Assembly: GCA_002694685.1 (NCBI GenBank)
Contig: NZMW01000012.1
Location: 34,556 to 98,555, forward strand
Source of the DNA: Balneola sp.
GTDB taxonomy: Bacteria > Bacteroidota > Rhodothermia > Balneolales > Balneolaceae
Direction of reading: 5' to 3'
Length of the DNA stretch: 64,000 nucleotides
Part shown: positions 1 through 7,750 of the stretch, piece by piece
Numbering within the stretch: position 1 is the first letter of the stretch
Layout of the letters: every line of letters begins with the position of its first letter
Made by a program: the position numbers and the translations under genes
Notes under the pieces: model-generated
What the model was told of the DNA's origin: nothing
The model's input: the letters and a program-made list of their open reading frames with translations, nothing else
Database searches by the model: none

Positions 1-480
1 CACGTCTTCCTGTATTTGGTGGAAGTTATGCTGGCTTTTATAGACTGCCGTAACAATCTGATCATGGAGATCTTCATGCATGTCGTCCCCTTGGTGCTTC
101 CGCATGACTTTGATATCGCCAGAAAAGACCAGGTTATCACACACCAAAACGGTGCTTCCGATAACTAGCCCGGCAGACATTGATTTGTCGTAACTATTAC
201 GCAGGCCGATAGCGACCTTAAGGTCTTCGTCAGCATTGGGATTGATTTTGAGGTAGGTAATGACTCCGAACATCTTTTGCCCATCAGAGCTGAGGGCATA
301 GCTGTCTCCATCAAACCGGTATCCTTTGAGAATATCAGAGGCTACGGTATAGACATTAAGGGCAAAATCGTAATGATTAAGCGGAGTATAGGTGTTGGTT
401 TTCTGTGGCTCTGGGATAGTTAAGAGCTGCTCGAGGGAACAGTGTTTGGAGCCGCATTGGGTGAGTAGTTGATTGGTCAT
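1..480 (-). CDS. DUF932-like protein, partial (3' end outside window)
   Basis: The reading frame starts at the ATG at 478-480 and stays open for 160 codons to the left edge, so the C-terminus is missing. The translation contains the stretch GLRNSYDKSMSAGLVIG followed by VCDNLVFSGDIKVMRKH. From memory these are typical of DUF932 proteins, which are common on phages, plasmids and integrative elements and whose function is not established. The visible part has no tryptophan, so it says nothing about whether UGA is read as Trp here. It precedes other element-type genes (RadC-like, primase). The family assignment rests on recalled motifs only. Confidence 0.7.
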   Translation of the reverse strand, partial: MTNQLLTQCGSKHCSLEQLLTIPEPQKTNTYTPLNHYDFALNVYTVASDILKGYRFDGDSYALSSDGQKMFGVITYLKINPNADEDLKVAIGLRNSYDKSMSAGLVIGSTVLVCDNLVFSGDIKVMRKHQGDDMHEDLHDQIVTAVYKSQHNFHQIQEDV

Positions 481-584
481 TGGTCTTGGATTAAGAATTA
501 GTGTTTTGTTAACACTATTCTTATACCAAAAAAGGCAGAGCATTTAGCTCTGCCTCCAAACGAATTAAATCATTTGTCATACAT

Positions 585-893
585 TTACCCAACACCTTGT
601 TCACGCTCAAGGAGTTCTAATATAGAACCCAGTTTGCATTTAAAGATGATGAGATCATAGTATGGAACTTCTTCAATTTCTCCATTCGGCCAAACTGATT
701 CATCATTTAGATATGTATCTATAGATTTCAGTAGTCTTTCCCCTACCATCGGAAGTGAACTGTAATCAGAATTATAAAGCTGAAACCTATTATCATAGGT
801 GTCAGCAAACAAATCTATATACAGTAGTAAATCCTGTATAGAGGGTAAACTTATGTGGCTTTCAGTTAGAATTGAAATGTTTTTTTGATTCAT
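585..893 (-). CDS. Small hypothetical protein
   Basis: This 102-residue acidic protein starts at ATG 893 and ends at TAA. I see no signal peptide, membrane segment or recognisable motif. The sequence is rich in Leu, Asp and Tyr and is probably a small soluble alpha/beta protein. Its single Trp is encoded by TGG. A perfect 22-bp palindrome lies about 30 bases upstream of its start, so it may be controlled by a dimeric repressor binding there. No function is proposed. It is kept as a gene because of clean start and stop codons, a plausible composition and its position between two other minus-strand genes. Confidence 0.55.
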   Translation of the reverse strand: MNQKNISILTESHISLPSIQDLLLYIDLFADTYDNRFQLYNSDYSSLPMVGERLLKSIDTYLNDESVWPNGEIEEVPYYDLIIFKCKLGSILELLEREQGVG

Positions 894-921
894 GTTATGT
901 GATTTTTAGTTTGAAATTAAT

Positions 922-943
922 CAAACTTGCATTTGCAAGTTTG
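922..943. promoter_or_regulatory. Perfect 22-bp palindrome, putative operator
   Basis: The arms CAAACTTGCA and TGCAAGTTTG are exact inverted repeats of 10 bp around a 2-bp centre. The site lies 29 bp upstream of the start at 893 and downstream of the gene at 1031-1672. No T-tract follows, and the two-base loop is too tight for a good terminator. A dimeric repressor site is therefore the better guess. Confidence 0.5.
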
Positions 944-1030
944 TATCCTGCAATGCTAAAACACAATATGAATGCACAAGAATACCTATTTTAGGGTAAA
1001 GTTCATAGAGTACATTAGCTAATACCTTGG

Positions 1031-1672
1031 TTATTTTGATAGTTTATTACATATGACCTTATTGGTTTCTTCGATATTCTCTGCCAGAATACCCAGCATT
1101 CTTCCAAATACATCAATTATAGTATCCATTTGAAGATCTCCATTATATTTCTTGATCTGGTCCTTATTTAAACGTCGATTTCTTGTTTGCTCATAATTCT
1201 TGAACTCAATTTCTTTGAATAAAAAATGAGACTCCTTCGAACGTAAAAAATCAGATTTCTTAAAAACTATAATAGACTCTCCAAGATGCACTCTCATATT
1301 TCTTCTCACCCTATACAGATGACTTGCATTGAGTGGATCTTTGTAAAAAGGATCTTCTGATGTTTCTGAGGCAACAAATTCTTTTCCTAATGGAGTATGT
1401 TTAAAGTTAACATCCGGGTATTTCTGTTTAACTTCTATTCTTATAGCATCAATTGCACTTATATATGCAACAATATGAGCACTGCTGTACCAGTTCACAA
1501 ATTTCAGGTTTTCTTTATCTGGACGAAATGATATTGCCCGCTTAGCGTGATAGACAGATTCACTAAAGTGATCTGCAACGATACTTAAATTTTTTTGGGC
1601 ACTCTTAGATATTTCAAAGCTGTTGTCACTCCAAAATCCATTATGAACATTTTTATAGTGAGCTGGGGTCAT
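1031..1672 (-). CDS. Hypothetical protein, possibly HEPN-like
   Basis: This 213-residue protein starts at ATG 1672 and ends at TAA. It has no signal peptide and no membrane segment. It looks mostly helical and is rich in Lys and Glu. Around residues 121-128 there is a RRNMRVH stretch, an R-x4-H pattern like the catalytic motif of HEPN ribonucleases. That pattern is short and can occur by chance, so the suggestion is weak. Both tryptophans are TGG. The gene sits alone between the 585-893 gene and the oppositely oriented RadC-like gene. Its function is unknown. Confidence 0.6.
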   Translation of the reverse strand: MTPAHYKNVHNGFWSDNSFEISKSAQKNLSIVADHFSESVYHAKRAISFRPDKENLKFVNWYSSAHIVAYISAIDAIRIEVKQKYPDVNFKHTPLGKEFVASETSEDPFYKDPLNASHLYRVRRNMRVHLGESIIVFKKSDFLRSKESHFLFKEIEFKNYEQTRNRRLNKDQIKKYNGDLQMDTIIDVFGRMLGILAENIEETNKVICNKLSK

Positions 1673-1813
1673 TGAGATTGTATTACTATGAATGACGAAA
1701 TATTATAGAAGCAGAATAAACATTCTATATTTTAGGATATAAATTAAGCAAATCTGGGTATAAGAACAGTGAAGGCCTTTAAAGGCTCATAAATCTTAAC
1801 CAACCCTACCAAC

Positions 1814-2260
1814 ATGCAAGCAACCGTAGCAGAAGTATCTTTAAGATACTCCTCCCAGAAGTCCTATGACGAGATGCCAACAATAACCTCACCAGAGGAA
1901 GCAGCCGAGTTTCTTCGTGGAATTTTCGACCCCGACACAATTGAACTTAGAGAAGAGTTTTTTGTCGTACTTCTTAGCAATACCAAGCAAGTACTTGGCT
2001 ATAGTAAGATCTCGATTGGGACGATGACCGGTACCTTAGTTCAACCCATAACGGTTTTCCAAACAGCTATTCTTGGGAACGCCCACAGTATTTTGATCTC
2101 ACATTCACACCCCTCAGGGTGCTTGAGGGCTTCAAATTCAGACATCAATCTCAGTAAAAGGATTAGAGATGCTGGAAAATTTTTGGGGATTGACTTGGTG
2201 GATCACATTATCCTGACTAAAGAATCCTACACGTCCATGAAGGAGCTTGGACTGTTTTAA
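1814..2260 (+). CDS. RadC/JAB domain protein (short form)
   Basis: This 148-residue protein corresponds to the JAB/MPN domain of RadC (UPF0758), without the N-terminal helix-hairpin-helix part of full RadC. The JAMM-type metal site is visible: HSHPSG at about residues 95-100 and the downstream Ser and Asp in SNSDINLSKRI. The upstream EEFFVVLLSN strand is also typical. Short RadC proteins are frequent on integrative elements and plasmids next to primases and DUF932 genes, and that is the context here. Their biochemical role is not settled; a DNA-repair label is historical. The start is ATG 1814, the stop is TAA, and a weak terminator-like hairpin follows. The protein has no Trp. Confidence 0.88.
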   Translation: MQATVAEVSLRYSSQKSYDEMPTITSPEEAAEFLRGIFDPDTIELREEFFVVLLSNTKQVLGYSKISIGTMTGTLVQPITVFQTAILGNAHSILISHSHPSGCLRASNSDINLSKRIRDAGKFLGIDLVDHIILTKESYTSMKELGLF

Positions 2261-2283
2261 AGAGGGCAGTGCGCTCTCTTTTT
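2261..2283 (+). terminator. Weak terminator after the RadC-like gene
   Basis: A hairpin with arms AGAGGGC and GCGCTCT (one mismatch, 3-nt loop) lies directly after the TAA of the RadC-like gene. It is followed by a run of T residues. Its fit as a rho-independent terminator is moderate. Confidence 0.5.
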
Positions 2284-2462
2284 AGCTCAAAATCCTATAA
2301 GGCAGATTTCAAAAAATTGGACAAAAAATATTCAGGGTTGGATTTGAGCCTGGTTTTTGAAAAACCCTGAAATTGAATTTAATTCGTGTTTGGAGTAGGT
2401 CTTTTGCCGGGGAGTGGGTTATGGAACCTTAATCCTAAAGAATCAGAATAATTATTAAAAAG

Positions 2463-2491
2463 AAAGAGCCCTGATGTATTCAGAGCTCTTT
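2463..2491 (-). terminator. Strong terminator of the UGA-recoded cluster
   Basis: On the minus strand the arms AAAGAGCTCTGA and TCAGGGCTCTTT can pair over 12 positions (one G-U) around a 5-nt loop. The stem is followed by a T-rich stretch (CTTTTT). It lies 11 bases past the TAA of the 2502-2750 gene. An intact terminator argues that the cluster upstream is a functional transcription unit and not random debris. Confidence 0.8.
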
Positions 2492-2501
2492 AGCCACGAA
2501 T

Positions 2502-2750
2502 TTAATTAGAAATGTGCTTTCAGTAATACTCTCAGGTAGTCATCACCTGCACATAATGCCGGTCTTCGAAATGCCCGTCTTGATACATGATCTGAAACAA
2601 GCTGCTCAGACTATCTACTTGTGGAAATTCTGCCAGCCACTCTGCTATTTCACGATTGTAGGTTCATTTAGCATCCGGATTATTCTTAATCCAGAGTAAA
2701 AATTCGCTTTCGTTTCTTGTCATTTTCTTTGCTTTATTATTAGAGCTCAT
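2502..2750 (-). CDS. Small protein of UGA-recoded cluster (82 aa if UGA = Trp)
   Basis: With UGA read as tryptophan this frame runs from ATG 2750 to TAA 2502-2504 and gives 82 residues. Under the standard code it is cut into pieces. The three in-frame TGAs are codons 29 (2664-2666), 73 (2532-2534) and 77 (2520-2522). The end then reads TTWEYYWKHISN. Two other tryptophans are TGG (LLWIK, AEWLA). A GAGGAA ribosome binding site precedes the ATG, and the start overlaps the end of the upstream gene by 11 bases, which suggests translational coupling. The protein is small, soluble and aromatic-rich at its end, and I do not recognise a family. A perfect terminator follows. The alternative is a decayed gene, but no TAA or TAG interrupts it. 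Confidence 0.72.
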
Positions 2751-3093
2751 TATATGATTCCTCTTTCTTGTTATTAGTTTCTAGGGCAGCACCGGGTTCG
2801 GTGTCATTCCCTGCGTTATTGTTATTTGTAAAGCTTAGTGTTTTGAAGTCATCAGGGCTTAATTTTCCTGATGACACAGCTTTTTGAATGTTGGGGGCTT
2901 TTTCAGCCGGCCGTATTCATTCAAACTTTGTAGCCATATAGTGAATTACCCACGGTGACACGCCAAAATGCGAGGCTGTCTTTCGTATTCCGTGTTCATA
3001 TCAGAATTCAAACACCTGCTGTTTTCCATGAACTTCTATAAGTTTGTTCATCCATCCGCGTGGCCCGGTATGTATGTCATTAATTTTAATCAT
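2740..3093 (-). CDS. HTH-like small protein of UGA-recoded cluster (117 aa if UGA = Trp)
   Basis: With UGA as Trp the frame runs from ATG 3093 to TAA 2740-2742. Two TGAs are inside, at codon 31 (3001-3003) and codon 59 (2917-2919). The ribosome binding site AGGAG stands 7 bases before the ATG. The central part, YEHGIRKTASHFGVSP, looks like a helix-turn-helix of the type that recognises DNA without further domains. The TGA positions then give aromatic residues just before and just after it (FEFW-YEHG and KFEW-IRP), as expected for buried tryptophans. Two other Trp are TGG. The tail is acidic, low complexity and probably disordered. It lies 123 bp downstream of the primase gene and overlaps the next gene. 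A regulatory or replication-accessory role is possible but unproven. Confidence 0.75.
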
Positions 3094-3216
3094 TTATTTC
3101 TCCTGTATTTTAGGTGGGAGGTAAGTCAAATTCAGCCCAAACTTTGCAAAAATTCTTTTCTAAAAAGTCTTTTTGGGTTTTTTTAGTCTAAAATGGACTA
3201 CCTCCAACCTGATTGG

Positions 3217-5262
3217 TTAGTTATTATTTAAAAGCTGCATTCTATGACTATTTGCTTCTTTTTTTGCAATGTTATAGACCTTTATGTTTTGTGGATTTTT
3301 GTAGGTGAACCCATGCCTCTGAAGCAGTTTACCCAGATACGATACCGAGGATGCTTTTGGCAGTAACTTCCGTTCCATCATGTGATTCATCAACTCCGTG
3401 GATGTCCATTGTAGCAACGAATGCTTGGGTGTAGTATCATCAGCTGGCCCGAAGTTTCGAAGCAGGATTTCTTCCAGAGCGGTCACTTGTCTGAACCTAT
3501 TATTGTGAAGGTTTATGCGGTCAATATCTGCCCCATCAAACCAGTACTTTTCTCCAGCCTTGTATAATCCATACGCCTCGGCCATGACTTGATCCATATC
3601 GATTTCGTTTTGATAATCAATATGTGTGACTTCATGGATAAGGAATCTTCGGGACCCGGTTGTGTCGGTAAGAATTTGGGGATCGTTGACGGATCCGGTA
3701 AAGCTGGCCCGGCGAACAAGGGATTCTGGATCACGGCGGTACGCTTTACGCACCTTTATTTTCCCTTTTGTAATCACCTCTTTTAGTGCGCTTTCTTTCC
3801 CTTTATTCAGGGAGGCTAATTCGTCCAGATTTATGATCAAACACTCACTTAAGTACACCATCGTGTCTTTATTAGATGGATCCAGTTCACCTGGATAGGT
3901 ATACTCTTTTAAAGGTTCGGGAAGAAGATTCGAATTTCAGGTACTCTTACCCATTCCTTGTTTACCTTCAAATACAAGTACACTATGGTTGCTTATTTTT
4001 TCTTCTATCCCACAAGCAATCATGGCTATCAGCCACCGTTGAAACGTCCATTCCCAATAGGCTTTATCCGTTGTTTGCACGGTATCCATGAGTTTTTGTA
4101 GCTCTTTCGTGCCGGTTACAGAAGGCAGGCTAGTAAAGTACTCCTTGAAGGGATCAAAGGTAGGGCAGAAGTCGGAATCCAGTATTACATGAAGAAACTG
4201 TTCTCCGCAACTCCCCTTAGAATTCTTAATATGCCTTAGAATACTTGCAAAGGCTCGCCGGTCGATTATTTTCCACTCGGCTTTACCTCGCTTGTGGTAC
4301 TCTTTTCGTCCTAATACTACGTTATAGCGGAAGTCGTAGTGATACCCCAGAAAAGATTCGGTTTCATTTTTACCGCGTATAAACCGCCCTTCGAGTGCTT
4401 TTTCAATGGTCATCTGCCCATACGTAGCTCCATCTAATCGATGTGATGTATCTCACTTCGCTCGGAATAGTTTACCTGACCGGAATATGCGGTCTATCTG
4501 CTCCTCATTAAATCCGGCGTAGTAGGATATGAAATGCACCAGCTTCAGGTCAGCCCGCGACTGATCGCCTTCATAGCTGGAGGTATCCCCATAAACGTAT
4601 AATCGCCGGAACTCCGGGCCATGCTGGTCGTCTTCCAGTAATTTGGTTATGACCCACTGATCGTTATCGGTTAGTACTACTGCGCCCTTAATTCCCGAAA
4701 GGGTAGTGGTCGCCGTAGAACCTCCCAATTGCTGATAAAAGCTCCAGAATCCATCAGAAAGGTCCTTGACTGGTTTAGCCTCCCCGTATAACGCCTCGCC
4801 GGTAATGGTTAAGTAGCGGCCATTGTCATACACTTCTACTCCTTTGGCTCCGGCGATGTCATTGCGTCGGTTTTTAATGCCTTCAGCAATAGCACCCTTG
4901 GCGATAATACGAATGCCCTTCCCGGATGGAGATATTTCCCCGTAAGAGTCGATTTCTTGTATCAGGGCCTCGATGTCTTTGGACAACTCGCCGTCACCAG
5001 AAATACAATAATCGAAATCAAAGCCTACGATTCCGTCATCACCCGATAGTACATACCCAATACCGGAATACGTGGATGATTGTTTTTCGTAATGGGCTTT
5101 AACTGCCTGGAAAGAGGTTCAGGTTGCAGAGTCGCTAACCTTGGCAGGAGAGCCGTTTATTTGGAAAGGAATTTTGGTGGGTTTCCCGCCACGTTCGGCG
5201 AGCTTTCAGAGTACCCACTGGTCTCTGTCTTGTAGTGTCGTTGGAATATGTACTCATTTCAT
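3217..5262 (-). CDS. VirE-type primase-helicase with five in-frame UGA codons (681 aa if UGA = Trp)
   Basis: Read with UGA as Trp, one frame without any shift runs from ATG 5262 (AGGAG 8 bases upstream) to TAA 3217. The TGAs are codons 3, 19, 48, 270 and 442. The N-terminal half is a primase-polymerase-like domain: DQWVL-W-KLAERGGKPTK near residue 14, VGFDFDY near 80 with metal-binding Asp, SPSGKGIRI near 115 and RYLTITG further on. The C-terminal half is a VirE/SF3-like helicase: Walker A GKQGMGKST at 434-441, LIINLDEL and GSRRFL. From memory, Trp is expected at QWVLW, ATW-SF and the REKWD-like position (here FRAK-W-DTSH). Nine other Trp are TGG. Such proteins start replication of plasmids and phages. 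No TAA or TAG and no frameshift interrupts the 681 codons. Confidence 0.87.
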
Positions 5263-5296
5263 TTGAGTGTTCTCCTATATTGAATTTTAGATTTCA

Positions 5297-5324
5297 TTTA
5301 AGGGCGTTTACACGTCCGCTTAAA
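5297..5324. promoter_or_regulatory. Imperfect inverted repeat upstream of the primase gene
   Basis: The arms TTTAAG (5297-5302) and CTTAAA (5319-5324) flank a GC-richer core in an otherwise AT-rich spacer. The site is about 35 bp upstream of the primase start. It may be an operator or part of the promoter region. The remaining spacer up to 5500 is AT-rich and shows no tRNA-like cloverleaf. Confidence 0.3.
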
Positions 5325-5500
5325 TTCTAAACTATTACGTGGGGAAAATCAAGTGAATTTTAAAATAAATGTAAATTACTTTGAAAACTTCAAAAATGCA
5401 TAATTCGTAAAAAAGGTGTCAGTATGATTTTAATGACGTATTTTTACTGATTTTTATGTAGAGGTAATAAGGATTCATAACTTCAAAACATTGCATATTT

Positions 5501-7750
5501 TTATTCCAGAAAACTCTTTGGAACCAGGTAGCAACTAGTATTTCCCTTTTCAGGCAAATAAAGATCTTTACGTTCAATATTGAAATAGTCGGCCAATAAA
5601 CGATTAAAAATCTGCTTTCCCGAAGATGACTTACTTAAGCTACTCATGAATTTCTTGATTTTCGCGTCTTCCAATACATGTTCAGCTTCATAGACAAGGT
5701 GACGGGGTTCATTCGCGGTCTTCACAGGTTCTGTAGAACTAAAGTAAGAGTGAAGCATAGCGAATAATTTTTTCTCCCTTTCATCTTGGAAGGCAGCCTG
5801 TTGATTCCAGCATATATCTAAGCCTTTAAGGAGGGAGGTTTTTATGGTTTCATCATCCAGGAATTCTGCAAAGGCCAGGAGAGGTCTGGATAGTTCTAAT
5901 TGTCTGTTATTCAAGCTTGATTTCGAAACGGGAAGGGTAATATTTTCAAAAGAACTAAGAGACAGATTAAAAATTTGTTCTGCGTTATGTATTCCTATTG
6001 CGTAACAAGAAACTTCAAAGAGCTGCATAGAGGACAATATTTGTTGGTCAAATTCTAAAAATTGATCTTTATCAATATGATCGGGCTTTTTGAAGGTCTG
6101 TAATGGGATGGTTCGCGACTTCAATGTTTCCAGCTCTATATTTCCGGTTCCACCAAAAATTTTCGGGCAGTATGTAGAGTAGGTTGTACTTTTAGTGCCC
6201 GCCCGCTTAGTTACCGAGCCCCTATAATTGTAACCGCCGTTGAGGAACTTTGATAACTCGTCGTGTGATTTACGTGATGATGAGTAGTCTTCAAATTCAT
6301 CTACACATAACGTACTTCCATGTACGTGGGCTTGTTCGATAAGGGTAGATGGCGTTGCTTTTGTTAAAAAGAACCCGTTAAAAGCGAGCTTAGAGACGAT
6401 ATCTAATACGGTGGTTTTTCCGGTGCCTTTTTCCCCTGCTAAGTGAATGTATGGGTAGGCATTAAATATACGGTAGAAATAGGAGCAAATGATCCAGGTA
6501 GTTAGAATATCATAGTATGCGTCTTTCCTGAAGTAGATAAACTGCTTCAAAAAAGATCGTATCTGCGTATATAACACGGGGGGAGATAGGTAATCATTAT
6601 TACGAATTTTTTCCAGATACGTATTGGAAAGGGGAGATTCAATAACCTGAACATGATTGGGAGTCATTCCTTCCATGTTCTCTACATGATCTCTTGGAAA
6701 CAAGCGAGAGGGGTTAGTAAATAGGATGTCATTAGATTCGGTGGAGTAGATCATGGACATATTTTTAAAGTCCTGAGCCGGGTGAAAATACATGGTGAAA
6801 TCTTCAGAAATCCCATCGTTATACACGCTTTGGGAGGGTATATCGCTGGCATACACACGCATCGAATATTCATCGAGTACGTTGCCAATATCGGATGGGG
6901 TATTCTCATGTACCCAGTCTGGCAGGCTCTTATTTTTAAGGGCATTTCGGAGATTTATTTTATAGAGCTCACCCCCGTTATTAAGCATGGTAACCACAAA
7001 TGGATACATGGAGAACGCATAGTTTTTTCCGTAACTACCTAAACACAGATAAATCTTTTTGTCGGCTAATAATTTAGGGTAGTCATAATGCTTTAACTCA
7101 GATTCAGAGGGCATGCTAATAGCTGTTATATCCCGACTATTTAGGTAATCTGCGATAAGCGGATTGTCTACTACTAGCACCTGCTCTGTTTTCTCGCTAA
7201 AAAGCCTTTTATCCAACCTGAACACACCTCTGCTGTCCCAACTACTACGTTCTCCCGAAATAGCATAGTCTTTTAAAGCAACAGAGTGGCCGGCTGGAGA
7301 TAGGCAATGATATCTAAGGATATTGAGATGAGGCAGCCATTCAACTCGTATGGAATTAAACGTGTAGTCAAAAGAAAACGAGTGGAGATGATCTTTTAAT
7401 TCGGAGGTAGTGGAAGGCTTTGAAAGGACATCAAGCTTAGCAGCCCCGTATAGGTTTGATTCAAAGGAAAAAGCCTGCTGAGCACCAAAATCAGTGTCTA
7501 TGTTGTACATCAACGTATAAAGCTGACTAAATTCACCCTTCTTCTTTTTGGGTCCAAACTGTACACTTAAATCACTTTCAACCTGTATAGGCACGAGTTT
7601 CCCGTTCCAAGTAGGAACTTCAAATGTTAGAGGAAAGTTTTCATCCTGAAACTCGGTAATTGAAAATTGTGGTACGTTCAATTCAAGAGCCAGTATTTTA
7701 TGCTGTTTGAATCTGGAACTGTCTAAATTTAATGTGTCTGCCTTCTTCAT
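5501..7750 (-). CDS. P-loop ATPase, probable element replication helicase
   Basis: This 749-residue protein starts at ATG 7750 and ends at TAA 5501. The N-terminal 400 residues show no motif I recognise. The C-terminal part is a P-loop ATPase: Walker A GEKGTGKTT at about residue 443-451, an acidic Walker B CVDEFEDYS about 40 residues later, and KIFGGTGNIELETLKSRTI further on. That last stretch resembles the sensor and arginine region of plasmid/phage helicases that act on primed DNA (DUF3631/DUF927-like arrangement). The start overlaps the stop of the AAA+ gene (ATGA), so the two are translationally coupled. All six Trp codons are TGG, in contrast to the neighbouring cluster at 2502-5262. Its exact role is inferred. 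Confidence 0.65.
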   Translation of the reverse strand: MKKADTLNLDSSRFKQHKILALELNVPQFSITEFQDENFPLTFEVPTWNGKLVPIQVESDLSVQFGPKKKKGEFSQLYTLMYNIDTDFGAQQAFSFESNLYGAAKLDVLSKPSTTSELKDHLHSFSFDYTFNSIRVEWLPHLNILRYHCLSPAGHSVALKDYAISGERSSWDSRGVFRLDKRLFSEKTEQVLVVDNPLIADYLNSRDITAISMPSESELKHYDYPKLLADKKIYLCLGSYGKNYAFSMYPFVVTMLNNGGELYKINLRNALKNKSLPDWVHENTPSDIGNVLDEYSMRVYASDIPSQSVYNDGISEDFTMYFHPAQDFKNMSMIYSTESNDILFTNPSRLFPRDHVENMEGMTPNHVQVIESPLSNTYLEKIRNNDYLSPPVLYTQIRSFLKQFIYFRKDAYYDILTTWIICSYFYRIFNAYPYIHLAGEKGTGKTTVLDIVSKLAFNGFFLTKATPSTLIEQAHVHGSTLCVDEFEDYSSSRKSHDELSKFLNGGYNYRGSVTKRAGTKSTTYSTYCPKIFGGTGNIELETLKSRTIPLQTFKKPDHIDKDQFLEFDQQILSSMQLFEVSCYAIGIHNAEQIFNLSLSSFENITLPVSKSSLNNRQLELSRPLLAFAEFLDDETIKTSLLKGLDICWNQQAAFQDEREKKLFAMLHSYFSSTEPVKTANEPRHLVYEAEHVLEDAKIKKFMSSLSKSSSGKQIFNRLLADYFNIERKDLYLPEKGNTSCYLVPKSFLE

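Noticed and set aside
2514..3186. Plus-strand open frames of 60-70 codons (2514-2699, 2968-3186)
   Set aside because: They are antisense to the UGA-recoded genes, have no ribosome binding site and their composition is not protein-like.
3217..4986. Reading the primase region as three or more separate pseudogene fragments
   Set aside because: All pieces are in one and the same frame and the only interruptions are TGA. A single recoded gene explains this better than a decayed one.
2502..5262. UGA as selenocysteine
   Set aside because: Ten positions in three unrelated proteins, several at expected Trp sites and none in a redox motif. No SECIS-like hairpin directly follows the codons.
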